A program made the translations under genes and the position numbers. The notes below the pieces were generated by a model that saw only the letters and a program-made list of their open reading frames with translations, searched no databases and was not told the DNA's origin. A DNA stretch of 64,000 nt from assembly GCF_012927645.1 (NCBI RefSeq), contig NZ_JABBMT010000006.1:62001-126000 (forward strand), given 5' to 3'. Shown here piece after piece: positions 39,914 to 48,316 of this stretch. The DNA is from Pseudoalteromonas arctica (lineage in GTDB: Bacteria; Pseudomonadota; Gammaproteobacteria; Enterobacterales; Alteromonadaceae). Within the stretch, counting starts at the first letter, position 1. Each line of letters begins with the position of its first letter.

Positions 39914-39952
39914 CACTGCGACTCGCTTATATGCTACAAGGCTGAAGAACTA

Positions 39953-40157
39953 TCAAAAAGAGGCCGTTGGCCTCTCAGCAGTACGATACAGCCTAAACTT
40001 GTTAAGGGTTGACTTGGTAGCCATGCTCGGTATCAGTAGTGATAGTAAGCTCTCTAATTGCACATCAGTTTTTGAGATAAACGTTACATCGCCTGCATCC
40101 GAATCGTGATCAGGCTCTTAACGCGAAGCTTTGAATAAACGGTTTGAAATTTTTCAT
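39953..40157 (-). pseudogene. Frameshifted fragment of an unknown gene
   Basis: From the ATG at 40157 the minus strand reads MKNFKPFIQSFALRA then stops; a shifted frame runs on from 40117 for 54 codons (starting EPDHDSDAGDVTFISK, including ESLLSLLIPSMATKS) to a TGA at 39955-39953. The coding-like composition of the second part suggests one gene broken by a frameshift. I recognise no family. A terminator-like hairpin AGAGGCC / GGCCTCT with five T (39954-39975, minus strand) lies at its end. Confidence 0.35.
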
Positions 40158-40203
40158 TGTAATTATCTTCATGCCCACGCAGTTAGTATCAAATAATCAC
40201 TTA

Positions 40204-40530
40204 TTAGCTACCTAATCGAGATAAATAGTTTCTTGCGCATTCACCGACGAAACGCCGGCCAGGATTAGTGCCAGCAATCCAGTCCTCAATGGGAAAAAGA
40301 TCAAATAGGCCGACTTTCACAAGCGTTGGAACAGCAAGTTCTAGCTCTTTCTCTACTCGCTCTCGCTCGCCAGCATTATAAAGATTAATGTTATATAACA
40401 TTGTTGCCACGGTTCCTGTCTGAACCCGACTCCCATCTTTTAAATGAACCGAAGGTAAAACCTCCCCGTCCTTAACTACTTTCTGATTTACAGTAGCCAG
40501 CTGTTCTGTATTCTCAACACTAGTTTTCAT
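40204..40530 (-). CDS. Conserved hypothetical protein (DUF7709-like)
   Basis: 108 residues with no signal peptide or membrane helix. Parts such as DGSRVQTGTVATML (about 32-45), ELELAVPTLVKVGLFDLF (about 62-79) and NPGRRFVGECARNYL look strongly constrained, and I associate them with the DUF7709 family, of unknown function. A ribosome binding site (AGGATAACCC region, TCCTGAATG reading) precedes the ATG. GC is closer to core genes than its neighbours. It sits alone in the accessory block, inside the direct repeats. Confidence 0.65.
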   Translation of the reverse strand: MKTSVENTEQLATVNQKVVKDGEVLPSVHLKDGSRVQTGTVATMLYNINLYNAGERERVEKELELAVPTLVKVGLFDLFPIEDWIAGTNPGRRFVGECARNYLSRLGS

Positions 40531-40655
40531 TCAGGATAACCCTATTTCAAGTAGTTAACGAACTTGTAGAATAACGCAATTTTATTTTTATTTCTCAACC
40601 ATAGCCGAGTTCCTATTTTGATTCAATCGTTTGCTATTCATTCATTACTCTTTGC

Positions 40656-40712
40656 GCAAAAAATTTAAGTGAACTATTCACAAAGAGGGTAAGAAACGCT
40701 GCGCTTTAGAGG
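40656..40712 (+). repeat. Direct repeat, right copy
   Basis: About 57 bp, matching 38462-38516 in the same orientation, including the shared ends CAAAAAATTTA and CGCTGCGCTTTAGAGG. The distance between copies is about 2.2 kb. The rest of 40531-40816 holds only a hairpin TTGGCCGT / ACGGCCAA (40743-40773). Confidence 0.75.
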
Positions 40713-40816
40713 CTGTAAACGAATTTGTTTATTGATTTAAAGTTGGCCGTCACTGTATAAAAACGGCCAAAAAGAACATTAGTACCTATTGTTGCCAGAG
40801 TTAAGGTTCGTATGTG

Positions 40817-41599
40817 TTATGTGTTGCCACGCTCCGCTGTCAAAGATGAGCTTTCATCCAACCTCTCGAAGTCATATTTAACCTTAGATACTACAAACAA
40901 GTCACACTGAACAACTGCCGCATCATTTAAATTAAAAAGGACATAATTATGCCCTTTAGTTAAAGAGCTTTTATAAATAATCCCGTCATACCCTTTCGAT
41001 TTAATAAACTCTGATATTATTTGCGTCGGCGCATATTCTGATTTGGAATCAGATTCCGTTATAGGCCAAGAAAAAGCAATATCCATCGCAGCCCACACAG
41101 CGTCAATTTTCTGCTCAATAGAAGGTTCGTCGATGTAAAAATATGGGTACTGCTCGGCATCAGCAGTCTCCGAAAAATCTATCAACTTCATATCCTTTGT
41201 CAAATGCAATTTAGCGATTGTTACGGGTAATCCAGGCCAAGGCCTCACTTCGTGTACCGCAGTTTCTGCATCTGCTGCTACATATAAACAAGGGTTCCCT
41301 TTTAAGTTCGCTCTCCCCTCTGAGGGGCTATTGCTCAAGGGTTTCATTCGCTTGAATGAGTAAGGTATACGCTTATCAACATGGAACTCTTGTTCTGCAC
41401 TATCAGAAGCCTTTTCCTTATCGCATCCAGTTTGTGCACGCCATACCACAGAACCAGATTTCAAGGTTTTAATCCTGTCATTACAAGTGTCATTAATTGA
41501 ATTTAGAAATTCACTCGACTCATGATCTAAAATGTAGCGCAACTTAGAGCACGCTTTTTTAGAAAAGTCAGAATAGCTTAACCAAGATTTGAAGCTCAT
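40817..41599 (-). CDS. RES-domain protein (probable NAD+ phosphorylase family), orphan
   Basis: 260 residues. The first about 45 are helical. From there a RES domain is seen: VWRAQTG (Arg, about 52-58), GRANLKGNPCLYVA (about 93-106, second conserved Arg), TAVHEVRPW (about 112-120, the Glu), and a Ser-bearing late segment (SKGYDGIIYKSSL). RES toxins of Xre-RES pairs degrade NAD+. The catalytic residues appear present, but no Xre-type antitoxin lies next to it, so activity in the cell is uncertain. The 12-bp sequence GTGTTATGTGTT at its 3' end (about 40815-40826) recurs inverted about 25 bases beyond its start. Confidence 0.75.
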   Translation of the reverse strand: MSFKSWLSYSDFSKKACSKLRYILDHESSEFLNSINDTCNDRIKTLKSGSVVWRAQTGCDKEKASDSAEQEFHVDKRIPYSFKRMKPLSNSPSEGRANLKGNPCLYVAADAETAVHEVRPWPGLPVTIAKLHLTKDMKLIDFSETADAEQYPYFYIDEPSIEQKIDAVWAAMDIAFSWPITESDSKSEYAPTQIISEFIKSKGYDGIIYKSSLTKGHNYVLFNLNDAAVVQCDLFVVSKVKYDFERLDESSSLTAERGNT

Positions 41600-41702
41600 T
41601 CATACTCCTTAGTTTGTAGTAACACATAACACTTACAACAAGCAGTTTTGTGACGTTCTTCCACAAAATTATTCTACTACTAGTATCTAAATCAGGTGAA
41701 TA

Positions 41703-41915
41703 TTATATTCTTGGCCAGCAATTATCACCAAAATACCTGAATGCATGAGATGGTCTATCAATTTTGATAAATGTAACCTGAGCTGTTACTTCCATTGAGC
41801 TATCCTTGCCAAATAAAAACTTAATCAAAGAGTATTTTCCTCTTTTATACAAAAGGCGCGTTCTCTTATTTACATTACTCATTAATAACAAATTATGTAA
41901 TTGTTTGCTATCCAT
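41703..41915 (-). CDS. Small hypothetical protein starting at the edge of a repeat element
   Basis: 70 residues (MDSKQLHNLLLMSNVNKRTR at the start), basic, with no recognised domain. Its ATG lies exactly where the half copy of the 22156 element begins, and the element's AGGTGG end sits about 11 bases upstream as a possible ribosome binding site. It may be a gene whose original 5' part was replaced by the element, or a chance frame. Confidence 0.35.
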   Translation of the reverse strand: MDSKQLHNLLLMSNVNKRTRLLYKRGKYSLIKFLFGKDSSMEVTAQVTFIKIDRPSHAFRYFGDNCWPRI

Positions 41916-41990
41916 ATAACCAAACCACCTAAAGATGCAGAATTCAGCGTTTATCTGGTGCTTAATATCAAGGCGTTACTTCGCAAGAGT
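41915..41990. repeat. Half copy of the 22156-22417 MITE-like element
   Basis: TATAACCAAACCACCTAAAG followed by a segment matching the left part of the first copy through GAATTCAGCG, GGTGCTTAATATCAAGGCG and TTACTTCGCAAG. Similarity fades after about 75 bases and no right inverted end is seen, so it is truncated. The remaining 41991-42070 has a small direct repeat of CCTAGCTCCT beside the modF-like stop. Confidence 0.7.
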
Positions 41991-42070
41991 GGCTGTTGGT
42001 TTTGTTGCACTCAACCCAACGCCGGTAAATTTAACGCCGAGCTGTTCTGGTTTTCCCTAGCGCCTAGCTC

Positions 42071-43537
42071 CTAAAGCCTAGCTCCTTTCTCTACCCCCCT
42101 AAAATCAGCCATATCTAAATAGTGTTCAATACCGGCAATTTTATCTTGAGCATGGTGATTTACATAGATCACGGTGCTAGTTCCAGCGGCGCATATTTTC
42201 TCAATTAACAGTAATACACGCTGGCGATTGGCTTCATCTAGTCCTAAGCATGGCTCGTCTAAAATCAGTAAGGTGGGGTGTTTTACCATAGCGCGGGCAA
42301 TTAATAACATGCGTTGGTCGCCAAAGGAAAGTTGCGTGAAAGGCGTATTTTTAAATTCGCTCAAGCCAAGTAAAGCCAGCCATTGCGCTGCAATATCAAG
42401 CTGTGTTTGACTCGCACTTTGATATAACCCGATGCTGTCGTAAAAACCCGACACTATAGTGTTAAGCGCAGAAATGCTGACGCGGTAATCCATATGAAAG
42501 GCATTTGAAATATAGCCAATATGCTGCTTAATTTGCCAAATACTTTCACCATTGCCGCGCTGATAACCAAACACAAAAATATCATTGTTATAACACTGCG
42601 GATTATCACCGGTGATCAAGTTAAGTAAGCACGTTTTACCCGAGCCATTTTGCCCACTTAGCTGCCAGTGTTGCTGAGTATTAATAGTCCAATTAAGCTG
42701 CTTAAAAACGGTTTTACCGCTGTAGCTTACTTGAGCGTCTTGCAAGCGCACTAACACATTTTCACTCAACTCTGGTGCTGCATGGGTCGTGTCTTTACTC
42801 GGAATAGTTAAATCTGTGTGCTGCAAATGCAGTAACTTAAATAAATCATCACGTTGCTTATTATCTGGATTAGCTAATTGCTGTTGTAGTTCGCCATGTT
42901 TCACATAGCCATAATGCGTAATAAAAGGGGGGATTTCATCTAAACGATTCACCACAAATATCATCGTTATGCTGCTTTTTAACTGAGTTAGTATTACATT
43001 CAGTTGTTCGCAGCTATCAACGTCTAAACCATCGAAAGGTTCATCAAGTACAATTAGATCAGGGCAATTACTTAGTGCTTTTATTAACATCAGCTTGCGA
43101 GTTTCGCCTGTAGAGAGCGATCGTAAACGTTGATTTAATAAATGTTCAAAAGAAAAACCATTGATTAACTGTTGACACAACTGCGGATCAAAAGGCCTGT
43201 TTGATTGCTGGAAAATAAGTTCAGACACTAAAGTGGCCGGTGTTTTACCATCGGTAATGTCATCTTGATCTATGAGTAACTCAGCGGTAATCAATTGCTT
43301 TTGCAGATCTGAAGAGACGATTTCTGTACGCTTAAAATCACAACTTCGGGTGCCACTGATAATATTAGCCTGATCTAGTAACGTGGCTGTAATGGCTGAT
43401 TTTCCGGCTCCATTACCACCCAATAATACCCAATGTTGATTACTTTCAACTTGCCAATTTAACCTACTCACAAAAAAACTTTCTTGCTCTTGTGATCCAA
43501 GACTCGCTGTCACATTATTTAGTTTAATTGACTTCAC
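42071..43537 (-). CDS. Tandem ABC ATPase, ModF-like
   Basis: 488 residues with two ABC nucleotide-binding domains and no membrane segment. Domain 1 (about 1-235): Walker A GGNGAGKSA, signature LSTGETRKLM, Walker B LIVLDEPFDGLD. Domain 2 (about 255-480): Walker A GQNGSGKT, signature LSFGDQRMLL, Walker B LLILDEPCLGLDE, and a final H-loop HHAQD. This arrangement fits ModF (PhrA), linked to molybdenum in E. coli without a proven transport role. No mod transport genes are adjacent. Divergent from the DUF4097-like gene. Confidence 0.85.
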   Translation of the reverse strand: MKSIKLNNVTASLGSQEQESFFVSRLNWQVESNQHWVLLGGNGAGKSAITATLLDQANIISGTRSCDFKRTEIVSSDLQKQLITAELLIDQDDITDGKTPATLVSELIFQQSNRPFDPQLCQQLINGFSFEHLLNQRLRSLSTGETRKLMLIKALSNCPDLIVLDEPFDGLDVDSCEQLNVILTQLKSSITMIFVVNRLDEIPPFITHYGYVKHGELQQQLANPDNKQRDDLFKLLHLQHTDLTIPSKDTTHAAPELSENVLVRLQDAQVSYSGKTVFKQLNWTINTQQHWQLSGQNGSGKTCLLNLITGDNPQCYNNDIFVFGYQRGNGESIWQIKQHIGYISNAFHMDYRVSISALNTIVSGFYDSIGLYQSASQTQLDIAAQWLALLGLSEFKNTPFTQLSFGDQRMLLIARAMVKHPTLLILDEPCLGLDEANRQRVLLLIEKICAAGTSTVIYVNHHAQDKIAGIEHYLDMADFRGVEKGARL

Positions 43538-43686
43538 ACTAATCCCTTTTAACCCACCCGCTTAATTCATTAACACGAAAGTACATGACTTTAATTACAA
43601 TGGCTATAGAATAAAATTCACGCTATTTAAACCTTTTTAAATTACGTTACGTCTAACCTATAAAGCCATCAACAACGAGTAATAAA

Positions 43687-44304
43687 ATGAACACATTTAG
43701 CATTTCGACCTTAGCCATTGCGCTATTATCTAGCAGTGCATTTGCTCATTCAGAGCATAAACTTGAACATACTTTTGATGTTAGTGCGCAACAAGAGTTA
43801 ATGATTAACGTGCCTGTGGGTAGCCTTGAGCTGGTTACTTATAAAGGAAACCAAGTAAAGGTTTCTATTGAACTAAAAGCTAAAAATGATAGTTGGTTCA
43901 ACGATGATGTTGCACTCGAAGATATCACTTTAAGCCATAAACAAAATAACGATAAGCTTAGCTTGGCTATTGATAATGATGATGTTCAACAGACCTGGAT
44001 TGTAAGCATGCCAACAACTATGGCAATTGATTTAGAGCTTGGAGTAGGTGATATTGAAGTGAATGATTTTGCTAACTCTGCAACAATTGATGTCGGTGTG
44101 GGCGCCGTACAGATCAGCAGTGCATTAGATGACTATCAGTCTATTACTCTTGAGAGCGGGGTTGGCGATACGAAAATATCAGGTATGAAGAATGCGCCTA
44201 AGCATAGCCGCAAAATAGTTAGCTCTGAAAGTGAGTATAAGGGGAACGGTCAATATAAAATAAATATTGAAGTGGGTGTCGGTGACATTAAGGTAAAAAA
44301 CTAA
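43687..44304 (+). CDS. Secreted DUF4097-like beta-repeat protein
   Basis: 205 residues with a signal peptide (1-20, LLSSSAFA then HSEH). The mature part is mostly beta strands and has four GVG repeats: GVGDIEV, GVGAVQI, GVGDTKI and GVGDIKV, spaced 15-50 residues apart, which suggests a right-handed beta-helix-type fold as in DUF4097 putative adhesins. Probably periplasmic or surface exposed. The function is unknown. Monocistronic, convergent with cti. Confidence 0.75.
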   Translation: MNTFSISTLAIALLSSSAFAHSEHKLEHTFDVSAQQELMINVPVGSLELVTYKGNQVKVSIELKAKNDSWFNDDVALEDITLSHKQNNDKLSLAIDNDDVQQTWIVSMPTTMAIDLELGVGDIEVNDFANSATIDVGVGAVQISSALDDYQSITLESGVGDTKISGMKNAPKHSRKIVSSESEYKGNGQYKINIEVGVGDIKVKN

Positions 44305-44317
44305 TACTTCATAAATC

Positions 44318-44352
44318 AGGGTCTACGAATTTGCAATCCGTAGACCCTATTT
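44318..44352. terminator. Convergent terminator between the DUF4097-like gene and cti
   Basis: 10-bp stem AGGGTCTACG / CGTAGACCCT (44318-44327, 44339-44348) followed by ATTT on the plus strand. It lies between two convergent stops and can serve both. Confidence 0.75.
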
Positions 44353-44356
44353 AAAC

Positions 44357-46690
44357 TTATCTGTTTTCTAAGCGATTATAATCAAACAACCCATATTCAA
44401 CACCACGATATTGTTTTGCGACCTGATGTAAAATATCGCTGTACTGCCAAAACTGAGGATGTGTACGGCGAATAGCAAATTGGCTTTTCAGTGCTCGGTA
44501 ATCCGCTTCAATCTGCATTAAAGGCAACTGCTCTGCAAATGATGCAACCTGTTGCTCATTGTGCAAATACCAAATCGCTTCAGGGTAATCACCTATAAAC
44601 CCAGGGACTATAGTGACTGTATCTTCCGCGTATGCACGTTGCCCTTCTTCGTTTAATAGGCTTGAGATATTATAGTGTGCGTTATGATGAATAAGCGTAT
44701 AAGCTTGATGAGTTTTGCCTCCATTCTTAACTAATATAAATGAAATTTGCGGCAATAAATTAACTGCTTTAGCTGGCATCTTATTTAGCTGATGCAATGG
44801 TTCAGGCACTTGTGTGTAGTCAAAACGCGGACTTAACACCGGCTTTAAGGTTTGTTTAATTAAGCCATATAACTCGTGTTGTTGATCCTGAGTTTTGTAG
44901 TCAATCCCAGTTGGTTGACTAAACTCATCACCACTTTCAAAGAAATTAGTTAAACTAGGAGGTGCTTTACGATACCAGTTTGCTTTTAACTCTTTACGTT
45001 GTGGCTTAGGTAACAGTGCTAAAAAGTTTTGCTCGCCTTCTAGGCGTAAAAAATCCATGTATAAACGTGTGATCAATTGATGACCTACGTTGCCATAAAC
45101 ATCAAAGCCTGCGACCAATAAGTAGTGAATGCGTTCAAATAGTGCGTAGTCTAATACCCACATAGTTTTAGGCTCTTGTCCTATAAAACCTTTTACTACT
45201 GTCGCACTATCAAAATGACGGAAAATAGTCAGTGCAGCATTATCATTCACCTCGTCACCACGCCACAATAGATCGGTGGTTAGATTTTCACCATTTTTAA
45301 ACATACTATTTGCCAACCTTGTCTTGGCTTTAAGGTAAGTATTTTGACGATTGGCGTATTTGACCCAGCTAGATATAGGTAAAGCATTGCTTTCTTCAGC
45401 CGCTGGCAATGCCAAAGCATCTTCATGTTGTAGCAGCATTTCACCCACTTCTGGCGTTGCCGCTTTAGCAGGATCAGCAAATGCAACCCAAAAATGGTCG
45501 TTAATAACATTTAACGCTATTTGACCACGACAAACAGGCCCTTTAATAAAGCCCATAATGATTAATTCGGCTTCGTCTAGCATGAATTGATATTTAGATT
45601 TAACCGGCATGGCGGCAAATACTTTAAACGGGTTGGATGCTATTTCTGGCAAGTAGCTTGGCATACTGTCAACGTGATAATCAGGCGCAATAAACTGGCT
45701 GTACAAACGCGCTAATTTACTGTCATTCAGTGCCAGTGGTAAATGCGTTTTTGCCAAAATTGTTGAACGGTCATGCATTAATCGATAATAAACACGCTTA
45801 ACTTTAGGGTCATCATACGGACGGCGCGTATTTATTAATTTAATATCTTGCCCTGGTGGTGTACTTGAACGCACAAGTTTAAAATAGCTTTTTTCACCGT
45901 CTTGCACAAAATAAATATGTGCTAAATACCAATGTTCAAAAACATAACGAGCTGTTAATTGGTATTTTAATTCGTCTTGGTTTAAAAAGCTCTCCCAGCG
46001 TTGTGCCTGCGCTAAAGCGGCTTTACTCGGCGGTTTAATATGCGCCATTTTACCTCCGTTTTTAAGCCACTTCTCTAGGTGCTTAAACTCGGCGCGTGAA
46101 ATACCGGGTAATCCGTATGGCATTCCTGCATGAGGCTGACTATCGGCAAAGCGGTCAAACTCCCCCATAGTGGTGCAACTTTGTGAGCGGTCGAGAGCAA
46201 AATCAAACTCATCACCTAGCACTTCATCACCTGGTAATGGTGAGCTCATTTTTAACACTAGGCTATTATAAAGTACGCTCCCGGCTAGGTTTGCTTGCTC
46301 TGTTTGCGCTCGCTCATTTAATACTGGGGTAAAGTTTTTTGCTCGCCAACCTTGTGTGTCAGTTGCATCATAAAGTAAGCGGCTGGGAGCCGATGCTAAT
46401 AAACGCGTACCATTGTAAACACGTTCTTTGCTTAGACCACGGTCGATCCCTTCAGGCGATGACAATTTGAGTTGGCATGGCGCATCGTAGCAACCATGGC
46501 AAACTACACAGCGACTCTCGAGCACGGGTTGCACATGCTGTAAAAATTCGGCGCCACTGCTAGTATTATGCCCAACGATACGTTGCTGCGTTTGCTCTGG
46601 GCCAAACAGCTCATTGTAATGAGCTGCACCTAAATAAGCGCAGCCACTGAGCACAATAATAAATACACTCAGAAAAAAAGACTTTTTCAT
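44357..46690 (-). CDS. cti: Fatty acid cis/trans isomerase (heme lipoprotein)
   Basis: Converts cis- to trans-unsaturated acyl chains in membrane phospholipids, stiffening the membrane under stress. 777 residues from the ATG at 46690, which has a strong GAGGAG 9 bases upstream; a start 30 bases earlier would mask the signal. Signal with lipobox VLSGC (Cys about 17) indicates a lipoprotein. The c-type heme motif CVVCH, followed by a second pair CYDAPC, lies at about 64-75. The rest fits Cti over its length. It follows a small acidic gene by 4 bases. Confidence 0.92.
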   Translation of the reverse strand: MKKSFFLSVFIIVLSGCAYLGAAHYNELFGPEQTQQRIVGHNTSSGAEFLQHVQPVLESRCVVCHGCYDAPCQLKLSSPEGIDRGLSKERVYNGTRLLASAPSRLLYDATDTQGWRAKNFTPVLNERAQTEQANLAGSVLYNSLVLKMSSPLPGDEVLGDEFDFALDRSQSCTTMGEFDRFADSQPHAGMPYGLPGISRAEFKHLEKWLKNGGKMAHIKPPSKAALAQAQRWESFLNQDELKYQLTARYVFEHWYLAHIYFVQDGEKSYFKLVRSSTPPGQDIKLINTRRPYDDPKVKRVYYRLMHDRSTILAKTHLPLALNDSKLARLYSQFIAPDYHVDSMPSYLPEIASNPFKVFAAMPVKSKYQFMLDEAELIIMGFIKGPVCRGQIALNVINDHFWVAFADPAKAATPEVGEMLLQHEDALALPAAEESNALPISSWVKYANRQNTYLKAKTRLANSMFKNGENLTTDLLWRGDEVNDNAALTIFRHFDSATVVKGFIGQEPKTMWVLDYALFERIHYLLVAGFDVYGNVGHQLITRLYMDFLRLEGEQNFLALLPKPQRKELKANWYRKAPPSLTNFFESGDEFSQPTGIDYKTQDQQHELYGLIKQTLKPVLSPRFDYTQVPEPLHQLNKMPAKAVNLLPQISFILVKNGGKTHQAYTLIHHNAHYNISSLLNEEGQRAYAEDTVTIVPGFIGDYPEAIWYLHNEQQVASFAEQLPLMQIEADYRALKSQFAIRRTHPQFWQYSDILHQVAKQYRGVEYGLFDYNRLENR

Positions 46691-46694
46691 CGTA

Positions 46695-47057
46695 TTACTC
46701 CTCCTCATCGCCCAAGTCAAACGTCGGCATCATATCCATTTGTGGCGATACAAATGTGTGTTCTGATGCTGTATCTAGCACTGCACTTAACAATGGCCCG
46801 TGGGTTAATGTTAACTGTGCATGATGTGCATCGCTTACTAGGTCTGTAAATACTGGGTTATGAGCTTCTATAATATAATCTGAAATGATAAGAGCAATAC
46901 TGCTATCCGATGCTGGATTTTGACAAAGTTGGGTCAATAAATCGTCATCTAAAAGTACGCTTAATGAGAGATCTGGAGTTGATAAATCTCGCTCATTTAA
47001 AGTCTCATCAAAAAGAAATAACGGAAGGGTTAAACTGCTGTCTTGCTCTAATTCCAT
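46695..47057 (-). CDS. Small acidic protein of unknown function upstream of cti
   Basis: 120 residues, strongly acidic, with Asp/Leu-rich stretches (LSLSVLLDDDLLTQL; PTFDLGDEEE at the end) and no signal peptide or membrane helix. I recognise no family. GAGAGC lies about 7 bases before its ATG, and the cti start is 4 bases after its stop, so the two are cotranscribed and probably coupled. It may be cytoplasmic, whereas Cti is periplasmic. Confidence 0.6.
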   Translation of the reverse strand: MELEQDSSLTLPLFLFDETLNERDLSTPDLSLSVLLDDDLLTQLCQNPASDSSIALIISDYIIEAHNPVFTDLVSDAHHAQLTLTHGPLLSAVLDTASEHTFVSPQMDMMPTFDLGDEEE

Positions 47058-47226
47058 GTGCTGCTCTCTAAATTCGGCTATTTAGGCTTTTAATAGAGCG
47101 ATTATAGCAAATAATAACATTAAAAATTAGCGAAAAATTTCAACAGTTAGTGGCTTTTTATCCTCCAACTGTTGAAATACTGATCACAGTCACACCTAGC
47201 GCTTTGCTAAATATTGCTGACATAAA

Positions 47227-48033
47227 TTAGCCGCATTTCACATCATTCATAGCGGAGGTCATAATTGAAAACACCGCGCCTTGTGGATCGGTGATCACAC
47301 TAAAACGGCCCACCTCGGGAATATCGGTTGGTGCCACACACACCTCACCGCCAAGTTGCTGAGCCGTTGCGACATAGTTATCACAATCATCAACAGCAAA
47401 ATAAATCATCCAGTGAGCAGGAATTTCTGCAGGCCATTCATCGGTCATTTCAATCATCCCTGCAACGGGTTGGTCAGCGACAGTGAATAATGTGTAGCTC
47501 ATTCCTTGCATAGGTTTTTCAACGCTCTGCCAACCCAATAACTGGCAATAAAACTCACGGCTTGCAGCACTGTTGCGGGTTGCCAGTTCATGCCAATAGG
47601 GAGTGTTAAGCTCACCTAAACGTTTGCAACCTTTATGTTGATTACCTTGCCATAAGGCAAATAATGCACCACCAGGTTCATTTAGCAACACCATGCGACC
47701 CGCGTCCATTACATCATGAGGACCGGCGATAATATCAGCACCTAATTGTTTGGCTTTTTCAGCTACTTCATCAATATTATCTACTGCAATATAGGCTAAC
47801 CAATGACTTGATACCGCTGCGTTTTTTTGCTCGTTCGGCATTTGATACATGGCAGCAATATCATCACCTTGCTTTTGCAACATAGTGTAATAAAGACCAT
47901 CACCAATGGGTTGATCATCAGCCCCCCAAGCAAATAACTCAGTGTAAAAAGCTTTGCCGCTTTTCCAGTTAGATGTACATAACTCTGACCAACAGAAAAC
48001 CCCGTGGGGGTGATTATTTTTTGTGTCGTTCAC
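47227..48033 (-). CDS. Two-domain VOC (glyoxalase/bleomycin-resistance-like) protein
   Basis: 268 residues made of two homologous vicinal-oxygen-chelate modules (about 5-130 and 140-260). Each opens with an F/Y-x-W-x-E-L pattern (GVFCWSELCTSN and NTPYWHELATRN) and ends in PGGALFALWQ or PQGAVFSIM. This resembles the VOC proteins annotated as hydroxylases or glyoxalases in Streptomyces and gammaproteobacteria; the reaction is not known. TTCACA and AGGAGG-like sequence (GGAGGTT, 48038-48044 on the minus strand) support the start. Confidence 0.85.
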   Translation of the reverse strand: MNDTKNNHPHGVFCWSELCTSNWKSGKAFYTELFAWGADDQPIGDGLYYTMLQKQGDDIAAMYQMPNEQKNAAVSSHWLAYIAVDNIDEVAEKAKQLGADIIAGPHDVMDAGRMVLLNEPGGALFALWQGNQHKGCKRLGELNTPYWHELATRNSAASREFYCQLLGWQSVEKPMQGMSYTLFTVADQPVAGMIEMTDEWPAEIPAHWMIYFAVDDCDNYVATAQQLGGEVCVAPTDIPEVGRFSVITDPQGAVFSIMTSAMNDVKCG

Positions 48034-48289
48034 GATTCAACCTCCTTAAATAGTACAACTACTAAAGTTAAAAGAGGAAAGCCATTTTAGCCAATTTTAT
48101 TTGTATCGTAAGGTGATGTTTATAGCAAAACAAACAATGAGTAATTTTAACCCGACCTAAATACAGCTGCAATAGTGTAATGGAATATCACTTATTACGG
48201 TTAAGCGAATCGATGCTTTGCGGGCACTAGCCACATGCTAGTTTATAAAACAGGAATTTAGCTTTTTAACACTCAAATCGAGACTTTAA

Positions 48290-48316
48290 AAGAGCATTCA
48301 CCGGCTCTTTTTAGTG
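48290..48316 (-). terminator. Terminator overlapping the end of the 48311 gene
   Basis: On the minus strand AAAAGAGC and GCTCTTTT flank an 8-nt loop. It begins within the last codons of the gene. The rest of 48034-48310 shows nothing I can name. Confidence 0.7.

Noticed and set aside
39858..40109. 83-codon plus-strand frame.
   Set aside because: It crosses a hairpin and two decayed minus-strand gene pieces, with no ribosome site or family.
40813..41640. Integron cassette: GTGTTATGTGTT at both sides of the RES gene looked like attC ends.
   Set aside because: The core sites GTTRRRY/RYYYAAC with an attC-type fold are not present, and no integrase is seen.
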